From an uncultured Holdemania sp. (GTDB lineage Bacteria > Bacillota_I > Bacilli_A > Erysipelotrichales > Erysipelotrichaceae), in the NCBI GenBank assembly GCA_947037125.1, contig CAMQTJ010000001.1, forward strand, positions 1 through 64,000: DNA of 64,000 nt. The letters are read 5' to 3'. Within the stretch, counting starts at the first letter, position 1. Each line of letters opens with the position of its first letter. Below the pieces are notes generated by a model, which had not been told where the DNA came from, did not search any database, and worked only from the letters and a program-made list of their open reading frames with translations. The position numbers were made by a program, and so were the translations under genes. Of the stretch, positions 6,701-15,404 are shown piece after piece.

Positions 6701-9214
6701 ATGAGTTATAGTAAAGAAATTATTAGTAAGTTAAACAGTGATATTAAGCAATATTTTCCAATTTTATTTCCAATTGAAGACACTTATCACACAGTACATC
6801 AAGGTGTTTCACGTCTAGTAATGCTTGATCGTTACTCTCAAAAAGATCGTGAATTAATTTCACTTGGCGTTGATGATATTGTAATTACTGTTATTCGTGA
6901 AGATCCAAAATATCCAGCACGTGGTATTGGGAAAGTAATCAGTATTGATAATGTTAGCGAACATGTAATTATTGAAGTAGAAGAAGAGTTTAGAGCAACA
7001 CTTAATGACCCTAAAGAATCTGAAACAGGAATCATTAGACGTCATTTTAGCGAAATTGATAAGCCATTAGAAATCTATTATGAGCAAATTGCAAAACGAG
7101 TTGGTTTTGCCCTTGCAAATGCAGAAGATAGTGTGGAAAAGAAAGATAAATACGGACAATTATTTTTTGATGAATTAAAAGAAATGAATATCATACCTGC
7201 AGGTCGTGTTTTATACGGAGCTGGTAGTGGTACACAAGTTACATATTTCAACTGTTTTGTAATGCCTTTTGTTGCAGATAGTCGTGGTGGTATTGCCGAA
7301 CATCGTAAAGAAGTTATGGAGATAATGAGTCGTGGAGGTGGTGTTGGAACTAATGGTTCTACATTACGTCCAAAAGCTGCTCCTGCAAAAGGTGTTGGTG
7401 GTAAGTCATCAGGTGCTGTAAGTTGGTTAAATGATATTGCAAACTTAACAAATCTTGTAGAACAAGGTGGTTCACGTCGCGGTGCTCAAATGATTATGCT
7501 TGCTGATTGGCATCCTGACATTATTGAATTTATTGTTTCTAAAATGCAAAATCCAAAAGTATTAAAATGGTTAAGTGAACATTCTAATGATGAAAAGGTT
7601 CGTGAATTATCTACAAACAAATTAAAGTTCACACCACTAACTCATTTAGAACATGATATGTATGAAGCCCTAGTTGAAAATAAAAACACACCACAAAATG
7701 TGAGTGATCACGCAAGAGCAATGCTTCTTGAAGGTGGAACTTTATCTGTAAACAACGTTGATTTCTTAACAGGTGCAAACATTTCAATTACCCTAACAAA
7801 TCAATTTATGAAAGCTGTAGAAGATGATAATGATTTTGACTTAAGATTTCCAGATCTTCAAAACTATGATGAAAAACAAAAAGAAGACTACGATAATTTA
7901 TGGCACACAATAGGTGACGTAAATGAATGGGAACAAATGGGCTATCCTATTAAAGTTTACCGTACAGTAAAAGCACGTGATATTTGGGACTTAATAAGTT
8001 TTTGTGCCACTTACTCTGCCGAACCTGGTATTTTCTATATTGATAATGCTAATGAAATGACTAACGCTAAAGCTTATGGTCAAAAAGTTGTTGCAACAAA
8101 TCCTTGCGGAGAACAACCTTTAGCCCCATATTCAGTTTGTAACCTTGCTGCTGTAAATCTTGCGAATTTTGTTGATAAAAAAACAGGCGAAATTTTATAT
8201 GATAAACTTGCAACAACTGTTTCATTAACTGTTAGAATGCAAGATAATGTTATTGATGATACACCTTATTTCCTAGAGCCAAATAAAAAACAAGCACTAG
8301 GCGAAAGACGTGTTGGACTTGGTGTTATGGGTCTTCATGATATCTTAATTTGGTCAAGACATCGTTATGGTTCAAAAGATGCAATTGATGTAACAAATAA
8401 AATCTTTAAGTGCATTAGCGAAAGTGCTTATAGTACATCAGTAGCACTTGCTAAAGAAAAAGGAGCATTCCCTTTCTTAGAATCAAATGAAGCATTCATT
8501 AATACAGGATTCATGAAAAAAATGAAAGAAGAAATCAGACAAGATATCTTAAAATATGGAATACGTAATTCTCATTTACTAACAATAGCACCTACAGGTT
8601 CAACAGGAACGATGGTTGGTGTTTCGACAGGACTTGAACCATATTTCAGTTTCAGTTATTTTAGATCTGGAAGACTTGGAAAATTTATTGAAGTTAATGC
8701 TGCAATAGTTCAAGAGTTTTTAGATTTAAATCCACAATATACTAAAGAAACATTGCCTGACTATTTTGTAAGTGCAATGGAACTTAGCCCTGAAGATCAT
8801 GCTGATACACAATGTGCAATTCAAAACTGGATTGATTCATCAATCTCTAAAACAGTTAATGCACCTCGTGGATTTAGTGTTAAACAAGTTCAAAAAATCT
8901 ATGAACGCCTATATAAAGGTGGAGCAAAAGGTGGAACTGTTTATGTTGATGGTTCTCGTGATTCTCAAGTATTAACTTTATCAAATGATGAAGATAACAC
9001 ATGGAATCAAATGAGTGCAAAAGACTTTGGTGTTGAAGTAAAAGAACAAATTGAAAAAGATAAAAAAACTGATTTAAGATCTGATAGACAAGACCGCAAC
9101 ATAGGTGTTGAAGTTGGAGATATTTGCCCAATATGTTTAGAGGGTATTGTAGAAGAAATTGGTGGTTGTAACACTTGTACAAACTGTAATGCACAATTAA
9201 AGTGTGGACTATAA
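6701..9214 (+). CDS. nrdJ: Adenosylcobalamin-dependent (class II) ribonucleoside reductase
   Basis: This 837-residue enzyme makes deoxyribonucleotides using a radical from coenzyme B12, without oxygen or a second subunit. Conserved parts are GRVLYGAGSGT and FNCFVMPF (redox Cys185), the substrate loop GGVGTNGSTLRP, NPCGEQPL with active-site Cys469 and Glu471, and the phosphate-binding APTGSTGT. The last ~30 residues carry CPIC and CNTCTNC clusters, a Cys-rich tail that shuttles reducing equivalents in related enzymes. No clear N-terminal ATP-cone is seen. The B12 adenosyltransferase gene directly upstream supports the class II assignment. The start has AAAGGTAGGG, part of a possible leader structure. 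Confidence 0.93.
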   Translation: MSYSKEIISKLNSDIKQYFPILFPIEDTYHTVHQGVSRLVMLDRYSQKDRELISLGVDDIVITVIREDPKYPARGIGKVISIDNVSEHVIIEVEEEFRATLNDPKESETGIIRRHFSEIDKPLEIYYEQIAKRVGFALANAEDSVEKKDKYGQLFFDELKEMNIIPAGRVLYGAGSGTQVTYFNCFVMPFVADSRGGIAEHRKEVMEIMSRGGGVGTNGSTLRPKAAPAKGVGGKSSGAVSWLNDIANLTNLVEQGGSRRGAQMIMLADWHPDIIEFIVSKMQNPKVLKWLSEHSNDEKVRELSTNKLKFTPLTHLEHDMYEALVENKNTPQNVSDHARAMLLEGGTLSVNNVDFLTGANISITLTNQFMKAVEDDNDFDLRFPDLQNYDEKQKEDYDNLWHTIGDVNEWEQMGYPIKVYRTVKARDIWDLISFCATYSAEPGIFYIDNANEMTNAKAYGQKVVATNPCGEQPLAPYSVCNLAAVNLANFVDKKTGEILYDKLATTVSLTVRMQDNVIDDTPYFLEPNKKQALGERRVGLGVMGLHDILIWSRHRYGSKDAIDVTNKIFKCISESAYSTSVALAKEKGAFPFLESNEAFINTGFMKKMKEEIRQDILKYGIRNSHLLTIAPTGSTGTMVGVSTGLEPYFSFSYFRSGRLGKFIEVNAAIVQEFLDLNPQYTKETLPDYFVSAMELSPEDHADTQCAIQNWIDSSISKTVNAPRGFSVKQVQKIYERLYKGGAKGGTVYVDGSRDSQVLTLSNDEDNTWNQMSAKDFGVEVKEQIEKDKKTDLRSDRQDRNIGVEVGDICPICLEGIVEEIGGCNTCTNCNAQLKCGL

Positions 9215-9230
9215 TAATTAAATAAATCAA

Positions 9231-9270
9231 AAAAGATGATAACTATTAAATTAGAATCATCTTTTTATTT
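9231..9270 (+). terminator. Terminator after nrdJ
   Basis: The 10-bp stem AAAAGATGAT / ATCATCTTTT has a 15-nt loop and runs into a T-rich tail. Confidence 0.8.
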
Positions 9271-9303
9271 ATAACGTATTAGATTTTATTAAAAAAATAT
9301 AAC

Positions 9304-9318
9304 TTAACCATAGGTTAA
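9304..9318. promoter_or_regulatory. Short palindrome upstream of the first XRE gene
   Basis: TTAACC-ATA-GGTTAA is a perfect inverted repeat about 32 nt upstream of the predicted -35 box. It may be an operator. No copy was seen before the second XRE gene. Confidence 0.35.
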
Positions 9319-9349
9319 ATATTACATTACAAACTAAACAATCACTCAA

Positions 9350-9378
9350 TTGTTATCCACATTGATATTTGTTAGAAT
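9350..9378 (+). promoter_or_regulatory. Promoter of the first XRE regulator
   Basis: TTGTTA, 17 nt, then TAGAAT preceded by TGT (extended -10 type). The -35 region sits in CTCAATTGT, which recurs at the same place before the paralogue at 13397. Confidence 0.6.
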
Positions 9379-9403
9379 TTAAATATACAAAAGGAGTATA
9401 ATT

Positions 9404-10453
9404 ATGAAAATTAATCAAATTATTAAACAAAAAAGAAATGAATTAAATCTTAGTCAAAAAGATATTGCCGATTACTTAGGTGTATCAAGTGTTGCAATAA
9501 GCAAGTGGGAAAATGGAGTTTGCTATCCTGATATTGAATTACTACCATCCTTAGCTCGATTATTGAATGTTGACTTAAATACTTTACTATCATTTAATGA
9601 AGATTTAAGTGATGTTGAAGTACATGAATTTATAAATCAATTATTCCCAATGGGTAAAACAAACAATTTTGATGAAACATTTGTAAAAGCTACAAATAAA
9701 ATCAGAGAATACAACACAAGTTACAACTTAATTTTATTAGTTGCAACTATGCTATATTCAAATTTATTAAATGAAGAAAATGAACGATACGAATATTATC
9801 ATCAAGAAATCATTAAGTTATTCCAGCGTTGCTTTGATTGCCCTGATATTTTAATTAAAGAACAAGCAACAAGTATGTTATTTAGTAATTATCTAAATAA
9901 ATTAGATTATATAGCTGCCCAAAACTTGCTTGATAAGCTAAATACAACAACTGTAGATAAAGAAATACTAAGTGCAAATCTTGCATTTAAACAAGAAGAT
10001 TATCAATACGCTTCACAGTTATATGAATCTAAATTACTTTCTACAATTACTAAAGTACAAGATTTAATTTTATATATAATAAATGTCGCAATTAAACAAA
10101 AGGATTTTAATAAGGCAAATTTTCTTGCAGATATTTCTAAACAAAGTGCAATGTTATTTGAACTATATCCATTTTTATATAGTAGTGCAAGTTTTGAAGT
10201 GGCAACTCAAAGTGAAAATATCCAAAATACTTATGAAATAGCAATTAATATGCTACAAGTACTTGACCAAGATTTTGATGCTAGTAAAAGTACTCTATAT
10301 CAAAATATCAAAGCGAAAAAAATAGTAGGCAATGACAATGATTTCTTTAAGGCGATGGTAATTGACTATCTTAATGAACTATCATTTTTTAAAGATACTG
10401 TTGAATGCAAAACAATTATGAATAAATACAATAAAAAAAATACTATAAACTAG
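9404..10453 (+). CDS. XRE-family regulator with C-terminal helical-repeat domain (paralogue 1)
   Basis: The 349-residue protein has an N-terminal HTH_3 (residues ~1-62; SQKDIADYLGVSSVAISKWENG, recognition helix SSVAISKWE) and a long helical C-terminal part resembling TPR-like repeats, as in Rgg/PlcR-type regulators that sense peptides or partner proteins. No ligand can be inferred. It is closely related to the protein at 13397; both share the PDIxLLPxLARLL segment and FNExLSD linker. The two flank a HAD-radical SAM-HAD operon on the other strand, so the pair looks like a duplication spread around that operon. Confidence 0.8.
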   Translation: MKINQIIKQKRNELNLSQKDIADYLGVSSVAISKWENGVCYPDIELLPSLARLLNVDLNTLLSFNEDLSDVEVHEFINQLFPMGKTNNFDETFVKATNKIREYNTSYNLILLVATMLYSNLLNEENERYEYYHQEIIKLFQRCFDCPDILIKEQATSMLFSNYLNKLDYIAAQNLLDKLNTTTVDKEILSANLAFKQEDYQYASQLYESKLLSTITKVQDLILYIINVAIKQKDFNKANFLADISKQSAMLFELYPFLYSSASFEVATQSENIQNTYEIAINMLQVLDQDFDASKSTLYQNIKAKKIVGNDNDFFKAMVIDYLNELSFFKDTVECKTIMNKYNKKNTIN

Positions 10454-10462
10454 TATTTTTTT
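10434..10462. terminator. Bidirectional terminator between the XRE gene and the HAD gene
   Basis: AAAAATACTA and TAGTATTTTT pair around TAAAC with A/T runs on both sides. It overlaps the 3' ends of the two convergent genes. Confidence 0.7.
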
Positions 10463-11276
10463 CTTTTTGATTAGCTTTTAAAATAATTTCAATTGCCTGT
10501 GCAACACTTTTAACTTTATAAGCTGCATGACTTAGTATATCATCATTTGCATGATCCATACAAAATGACATAGGGCAGACATTAAACATTGAAATATCAT
10601 TTTCATTATCCCCTATTACTGCAACTTCATCTATTGTGCAATTAAACATTTCACATAGTTTTTTTACACCTGACCCTTTATTAATACCTTTATAAGTTGT
10701 ATCAATTAAATCCACATCACATAATGTAAAATCAAATTCTTTATAAGTATCAATCAAATATTTTTTTACTTTACTAACATATTTAGGATCCAAAAAGATA
10801 CCTATTCTTAATAGTTGTTTTTCAACTTTCACATCTAAAAAACTAGTATCATAGTACACATTAAATGATTCAACATTACTAATCTTTTCTCTATCAATGA
10901 ACGGATAACTATTTTTAATTGCTGTATAATTTTTATGATTTATATCATCAGTTATAATATTATATGCAAATCCTTGATTTTTTAAATAATTATTAAATTC
11001 ATAAAGTAGGCATGGATCAAAAGTTTTCCCCATCCATACATCACCATCAACATAAACTTGTGCACCATTCATTCCTGCAAATGCTACTTCCTTCAATAAT
11101 ATTTGATTTATAAAATGACGATGTTCAATATCGCGTGCTGAAGCAATTGCAAAATCAATATTATTTTCATTTAGTTTAATTAATGCATCAATATTTTCAC
11201 TACTTATTCCTTTAGAAAATTCTTCACCTATTTTTAATAATGTACCATCTAAATCACTTACTACTAACTTAATCAT
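10443..11276 (-). CDS. Cof-type HAD-superfamily hydrolase
   Basis: The 277-residue protein has the HAD phosphatase motifs: VVSDLDGTLL (nucleophile Asp8 and Asp10), SARD for motif II, a Lys in the GSGVKKL region, and VIGDNENDISMF for motif IV. The large cap between motifs II and III (type C2B) is typical of Cof/YbjI-like sugar- or cofactor-phosphate phosphatases. The substrate is unknown. It is the last gene of a three-gene operon, 13 nt after the radical SAM gene, behind an AAAGGA site. Residues ~60-190 differ clearly from the other HAD protein of the operon, so the two probably act on different substrates. Confidence 0.85.
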   Translation of the reverse strand: MIKLVVSDLDGTLLKIGEEFSKGISSENIDALIKLNENNIDFAIASARDIEHRHFINQILLKEVAFAGMNGAQVYVDGDVWMGKTFDPCLLYEFNNYLKNQGFAYNIITDDINHKNYTAIKNSYPFIDREKISNVESFNVYYDTSFLDVKVEKQLLRIGIFLDPKYVSKVKKYLIDTYKEFDFTLCDVDLIDTTYKGINKGSGVKKLCEMFNCTIDEVAVIGDNENDISMFNVCPMSFCMDHANDDILSHAAYKVKSVAQAIEIILKANQKEKNTSL

Positions 11277-11289
11277 AAATTCATCCTTT

Positions 11290-12390
11290 CTAATTTAATT
11301 GTGTTGCTATATGTCTCATTCTTTGCTCTGTATAACTTAAGAACTGTTGATAACCACAATAATCTTCATCATAATAACACACGCCTACTCGCTTACAATT
11401 GCCATTACACATTGTTTTATATTTACAATTTACACATTTATTACATACTTTTTTATCTTCATCTATAAATTGTTGTACAAGTTTATTTTTCGCTAAATCA
11501 ATTAAACTATCATCACATATATTACCAATTTTATATTCATCTAAAACATAAAAATCACACGGATATACAGAACCATCAGCTTCTACTACATATTGAAAAC
11601 TACAATGACCAAGCATTCCACAAGTTGTTGGATGTACATTTGCATACATAGGAATTATATTATCAAATAAACCAATGCTGATATAATTACCTTTTTGATA
11701 TTCTTTAAACCATTCATCAAAAAACACTTGGTAAAAATCGTTAAATTGTTTTGGTGTTAGTGCAAATAAATCCATTGCTTTATCATTATTAAGTGATGGC
11801 ATACATGGAATTAATTGCACATAATTTAAATTATTACGTCTATAAAAATCAAACAATTTCTTTGGATTTTCACTTAATGTACTAGTTAAAACTGTAAGGA
11901 TATTAAAGTTAATTTTATTATCTTTTAATAAATTAACTGATTTAATTATTTTATCAAATGTACCATCATTAAAATTATCAACCCTAATTTTATCATGATT
12001 ACTCTTAAATCCATCAATCGAAACACCTACTAAAAAATCATGTTTTTTAAATAATTCAATCCAACTTGCATCAATTAAAAGCCCATTAGTTTGAATTGCA
12101 TAATTAATATGATGATAATCTTTTTTAACCTTATCAACTTGTTCAATAAAATAATAAAAGAATTCTATAGTTGAAAGTGTTGGTTCACCACCTTGAAAAC
12201 AAAAATTAATAACTACTTCATCTTTAAAATAATTCACAACTTTATCAACAATACTATCCACAACATCATGTGTCATCTTACCATAGGAGTTTAAATTACG
12301 ATTGTCACTAACATCAGCATAAAAGCAATACTTACACTTCATATTACAATTAGATGAAGCAGGTTTAATTAATAATGCAATTGACTTCAT
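11290..12390 (-). CDS. Radical SAM/SPASM protein, anaerobic sulfatase-maturase type
   Basis: The 366-residue protein binds a radical SAM cluster through CNMKCKYC (Cys15, Cys19, Cys22), in the Cx3Cx2C pattern, after the KPASSNCNMKCKYCFYAD family start. FCFQGGEPTLS follows. The C-terminal SPASM domain has CGMLGHC, VEADGSVYPCDFY and CNKCVNCKYKTMCNGNCKR for two auxiliary clusters. Relatives oxidise a Ser/Cys in sulfatases to formylglycine or modify peptides. No classical formylglycine sulfatase lies in this window (the LtaS-like gene needs none), so the substrate is open. Its ATG overlaps the stop of the upstream HAD gene by one base (TAATG), which implies translational coupling. Confidence 0.85.
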   Translation of the reverse strand: MKSIALLIKPASSNCNMKCKYCFYADVSDNRNLNSYGKMTHDVVDSIVDKVVNYFKDEVVINFCFQGGEPTLSTIEFFYYFIEQVDKVKKDYHHINYAIQTNGLLIDASWIELFKKHDFLVGVSIDGFKSNHDKIRVDNFNDGTFDKIIKSVNLLKDNKINFNILTVLTSTLSENPKKLFDFYRRNNLNYVQLIPCMPSLNNDKAMDLFALTPKQFNDFYQVFFDEWFKEYQKGNYISIGLFDNIIPMYANVHPTTCGMLGHCSFQYVVEADGSVYPCDFYVLDEYKIGNICDDSLIDLAKNKLVQQFIDEDKKVCNKCVNCKYKTMCNGNCKRVGVCYYDEDYCGYQQFLSYTEQRMRHIATQLN

Positions 12391-13199
12391 TACTTGCCCA
12401 AAATATTTTCTGTAATAAATAAACCTAATCCACCTTCAGCATTAGTTTTACCCATAAATTTCGCAACACTTTTCGCATCATCTGTACCATTAGACATACA
12501 AACACTAAACTTACATTCAGTAAGCATTTCTAAGTCATTAGTCGTATCTCCAAAAGCTAATACGTGGTCCATTGTAGTATTGAATTTTTCGCACACTTTT
12601 TGAATACCAACAGCTTTTGAACATTGTGGATCCACAAATTCAAACATATCTTTACCCGATTTAAATGCTCTAAAATCTGTACGATTTAAACTTTTTGTAT
12701 AAACTTCTATTTCTTCCATAATATCAGGATTAACATACATTAATAATTTCGGTTGACTCTCTTTCACATATTCTCTTAAATCGGCATTTTCAACTTTTAA
12801 ACTATGTAGTTTTTCTATTTCTAAAAGTCTTGCAGTACGTTTTTGTGACACCAAGTTTTTACCAACATAAATTGTAGGATTACAATCAAACTCTTCATAT
12901 AGGTCAACAATTTCATGAATCATTTTCGCACTAATTGTATGGTATGTTTTAATTTCATCAGTTTCAAAATCATATACTTGTGATCCATTCATACCAATTA
13001 AAAAATCCATTTGATCTTGAAGATTCCAATCTTGTAATAAACTCAATAAACCCTCTACAGGTCTTCCAGATGCAATACCAAATTTAATTCCTTGTTTTCT
13101 TGCACTACAAATAGCCTCATAATTTATTTTTGGTAATTCTTTATTTTCATCTAATAATGTTCCATCTAAATCTGATACAATAATCTTAATATTTTTCAT
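12390..13199 (-). CDS. Cof-type HAD-superfamily hydrolase (operon leader)
   Basis: This HAD phosphatase of 269 residues starts at MKNIKIIVSDLDGTLL, with GAGG 7 nt upstream; earlier in-frame ATGs lack such a site. Catalytic motifs are SDLDGTLLDE, ASGRPVEG, a Lys at SKAVGIQKV, and AFGDTTNDLEML. The C2 cap marks the Cof group, which dephosphorylates sugar phosphates, flavin or pyridoxal phosphate, among others. It is the first gene of the HAD-radical SAM-HAD operon. An extended -10 promoter lies ~25 nt upstream. The substrate is not predictable from sequence. Confidence 0.85.
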   Translation of the reverse strand: MKNIKIIVSDLDGTLLDENKELPKINYEAICSARKQGIKFGIASGRPVEGLLSLLQDWNLQDQMDFLIGMNGSQVYDFETDEIKTYHTISAKMIHEIVDLYEEFDCNPTIYVGKNLVSQKRTARLLEIEKLHSLKVENADLREYVKESQPKLLMYVNPDIMEEIEVYTKSLNRTDFRAFKSGKDMFEFVDPQCSKAVGIQKVCEKFNTTMDHVLAFGDTTNDLEMLTECKFSVCMSNGTDDAKSVAKFMGKTNAEGGLGLFITENILGK

Positions 13200-13224
13200 A
13201 ATATACCTCATTTTCAATAAAAAT

Positions 13225-13233
13225 ATTATAACA
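13225..13233 (-). promoter_or_regulatory. Extended -10 promoter of the HAD-radical SAM-HAD operon
   Basis: The minus strand reads TGTTATAAT, a TGn-TATAAT extended -10, with no good -35 box. It is ~25 nt before the first start codon. Confidence 0.5.
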
Positions 13234-13347
13234 TAAAATCACCAATAACATTACACAACCAATAAGTTATAAGTTATATTATATCAAAATAATAGTTAAT
13301 ATAACTAATGGTTTATTTTTTAGGTCAATAATTATATCAGCTCTCAA

Positions 13348-13376
13348 TTGTACTTATACACAAATCTAGCTATAAT
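13348..13376 (+). promoter_or_regulatory. Promoter of the second XRE regulator
   Basis: TTGTAC, 17 nt, TATAAT. The -35 is embedded in CTCAATTGT, shared with the promoter of the paralogue at 9404. Confidence 0.7.
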
Positions 13377-13396
13377 AAATATATAGGAGTAAACTT

Positions 13397-14437
13397 ATGA
13401 ATATAAATCAAATAATCAAAACTAAGAGAAAAGAATTGATGATGACCCAACAAGATATCGCAAATTATCTTGGTATTACTACACCTGCAGTAAGTAAATG
13501 GGAGAAAGGTAGTAGCTATCCTGATATAACTTTATTACCACCACTTGCAAGACTTTTAAAGATTGATTTAAATACCCTGTTAGCATTTAATGAAAATCTT
13601 AGTGATGGTGAAATTAAAAATATAATTAAAATAATCGAAGAAAAAATAGAGAATGAAAATTATGATAATGGTTTTGAATATGCAATAAATTGTATAAATG
13701 AATACCCAACATGTGTTGATTTAATATTTAATGCTGTATTATCATTAATAGCTTACTTGCCTACATTACCTTTAGTAGATCAAACTACTTATAAAAATAA
13801 AATAACAAAGCTTTATTCAAGACTATTAAATAGTGAAGTCCCTGAAATAAGAAAAGAAGCTGTAAATTATATCTTTACACAACACATTGAAAATAAAGAA
13901 TACGAACAAGCTGAAAAAATAATTGAACATTTAATGACAGATAAAAAAGTATTACTTGGTACATTATATATGAAAAAAGAAAATTATCTTGTTGCATCAA
14001 AATTATTTGAACAAAGACTATTAGAAAATGCACTAGAAAATCACAATATTTTAAATAACATGGCAAAAATAGCCCATTTAGAAAATAACAAGGAACATAC
14101 AAATAAACTATTAAATAAATTATCAAACATGATCAACATTTTTGATTTAATGGATTGCACTGCATTTGTACCACAATTTGAAATAGCTATTAAAGAAAAA
14201 GATCAAGAACAAAGTATTATTTTATTATCGTACATCTTAAATTCAATGAACAGTAAATGGGATATTAATAATAGTATTTTATATTCACATTTAGACTTAC
14301 AAAGTGCCAACCTTGAGGATTATAGTAGTTTTATTATACCAAGTTTTATTAGTGAACTAAAAAATGAAAGTGAATATGATTTTCTTAAAAATAATGAAGA
14401 TTTTATTAATTTATTGAAAAAATATGAAAGTAACTAA
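13397..14437 (+). CDS. XRE-family regulator with C-terminal helical-repeat domain (paralogue 2)
   Basis: The 346-residue protein has an N-terminal HTH_3 (TQQDIANYLGITTPAVSKWEKG) and a helical C-terminal region with pairs of helices of TPR-like character. It is a paralogue of the regulator at 9404 with almost the same length, HTH and linker (PDITLLPPLARLLKIDLNTLLAFNENLSD differs at few places), while the C-terminal sensing part is more diverged. It precedes an M23 peptidase gene by 45 nt on the same strand, so the two are probably co-transcribed. A peptidoglycan- or peptide-linked signal is possible but unproven. Confidence 0.8.
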   Translation: MNINQIIKTKRKELMMTQQDIANYLGITTPAVSKWEKGSSYPDITLLPPLARLLKIDLNTLLAFNENLSDGEIKNIIKIIEEKIENENYDNGFEYAINCINEYPTCVDLIFNAVLSLIAYLPTLPLVDQTTYKNKITKLYSRLLNSEVPEIRKEAVNYIFTQHIENKEYEQAEKIIEHLMTDKKVLLGTLYMKKENYLVASKLFEQRLLENALENHNILNNMAKIAHLENNKEHTNKLLNKLSNMINIFDLMDCTAFVPQFEIAIKEKDQEQSIILLSYILNSMNSKWDINNSILYSHLDLQSANLEDYSSFIIPSFISELKNESEYDFLKNNEDFINLLKKYESN

Positions 14438-14482
14438 GGCATATAACTTCATAAATATACAAGAAGCAACTAGGAGTAATAT

Positions 14483-15349
14483 ATGAAAATACTAAAATTT
14501 TTAAAAAATTTAAGTTATTTATGGTTTGTAGGAATTATTGGAGTATTGCTTGATATTGATTTTCTTGTTTTATTTTTCTTGTTTGGACTATTTGGATTTA
14601 TAGAGTTTTACTTTATTTATGTAAAAATAAGAAATAGTGATGATAATCAATACTTTGGTATTATTATTCAAAGTTTAAAAATGATTATAGGTCAACCATT
14701 AATTCTACTTAGCTGCGGGTTTAAATTACCAAACATTAAGAATTACTCACCAATAGAATATTATTCTTTACCATTTAATAATACTTGGCTAACAGTTAAT
14801 GGTGGTATTGATAAAGCTAATTCACATTCCTATAATCTTTTCAATCAAAGATATGCCTATGATTTTTTCATTGTTGATGAAACAGAATTATCATATAGTG
14901 GTGACAGGAAAGATTTAAACAATTATTATTGTTATAAACAAGATGTATTAGCTGTTGCAGATGGAATTGTAGTCGATTTGAAAAATAAATTTAGTGATAC
15001 ACCAATTGGTGATGTTGGTACTGCAGGTTGTAGTGCTAGTGATATTAGAGGAAATCATATTGTAATCAAACATAACAATCAAGAATATAGTGTAATCTGT
15101 CATATGCTTAAGGATAGCTTTACAGTTTCAGTAGGTGATCATGTCGTACGTAATCAAGTTATTGGCAAATGTGGGAATAGTGGGAATACTAGTGAACCAC
15201 ACATTCATTTTCAAATTCAAAAAGGTAAAAGTTTCTACCTATCAGCAGGTATTCCTGTATTTTTTGATAATATTGAAATAATTAATAGTGAAAATAATAA
15301 AGGAATTCATATAACTAAAGATGTTATGGTAAAAAATATAATGCTATAA
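14483..15349 (+). CDS. Membrane-anchored M23 (LytM-type) peptidase
   Basis: The 288-residue protein has two hydrophobic helices in the first ~50 residues and then a peptidase M23 domain on the outer side. Zinc-ligand motifs are YAYDF for the HxxxD region and HIHF for the HxH end, with GNHIVIKH and GKCGNSGNT typical of the fold. The first His of HxxxD is not obvious: Arg-Tyr-Ala-Tyr precedes the Asp. A nearby SHS may supply the ligand, as in BlaR-associated M23 proteins. It would cut peptide cross-bridges or bind peptidoglycan. An AGGAG site precedes the ATG, and it follows the XRE regulator in one likely operon. Confidence 0.8.
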   Translation: MKILKFLKNLSYLWFVGIIGVLLDIDFLVLFFLFGLFGFIEFYFIYVKIRNSDDNQYFGIIIQSLKMIIGQPLILLSCGFKLPNIKNYSPIEYYSLPFNNTWLTVNGGIDKANSHSYNLFNQRYAYDFFIVDETELSYSGDRKDLNNYYCYKQDVLAVADGIVVDLKNKFSDTPIGDVGTAGCSASDIRGNHIVIKHNNQEYSVICHMLKDSFTVSVGDHVVRNQVIGKCGNSGNTSEPHIHFQIQKGKSFYLSAGIPVFFDNIEIINSENNKGIHITKDVMVKNIML

Positions 15350-15367
15350 CGATAATATAATGACACT

Positions 15368-15402
15368 AAAAACAACTCTTATAATTTTAAGAGTTGTTTT
15401 TT
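15368..15402 (+). terminator. Terminator after the M23 peptidase gene
   Basis: AACAACTCTTA with TAAGAGTTGTT forms a clean hairpin flanked by A and T runs. It can also serve the convergent antiporter gene. Confidence 0.8.
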
Positions 15403-15404
15403 AT

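Noticed and set aside
8880-9230. A 116-codon frame opposite the end of nrdJ
   Set aside because: Its Leu/His-rich composition is typical of an antisense shadow, and nrdJ is certain here.
11290-12390. Sulfatase-maturase pairing with the sulfatase-fold gene at the window start
   Set aside because: LtaS-type enzymes use Thr/Ser nucleophiles without formylglycine and lie 10 kb away on the other strand.
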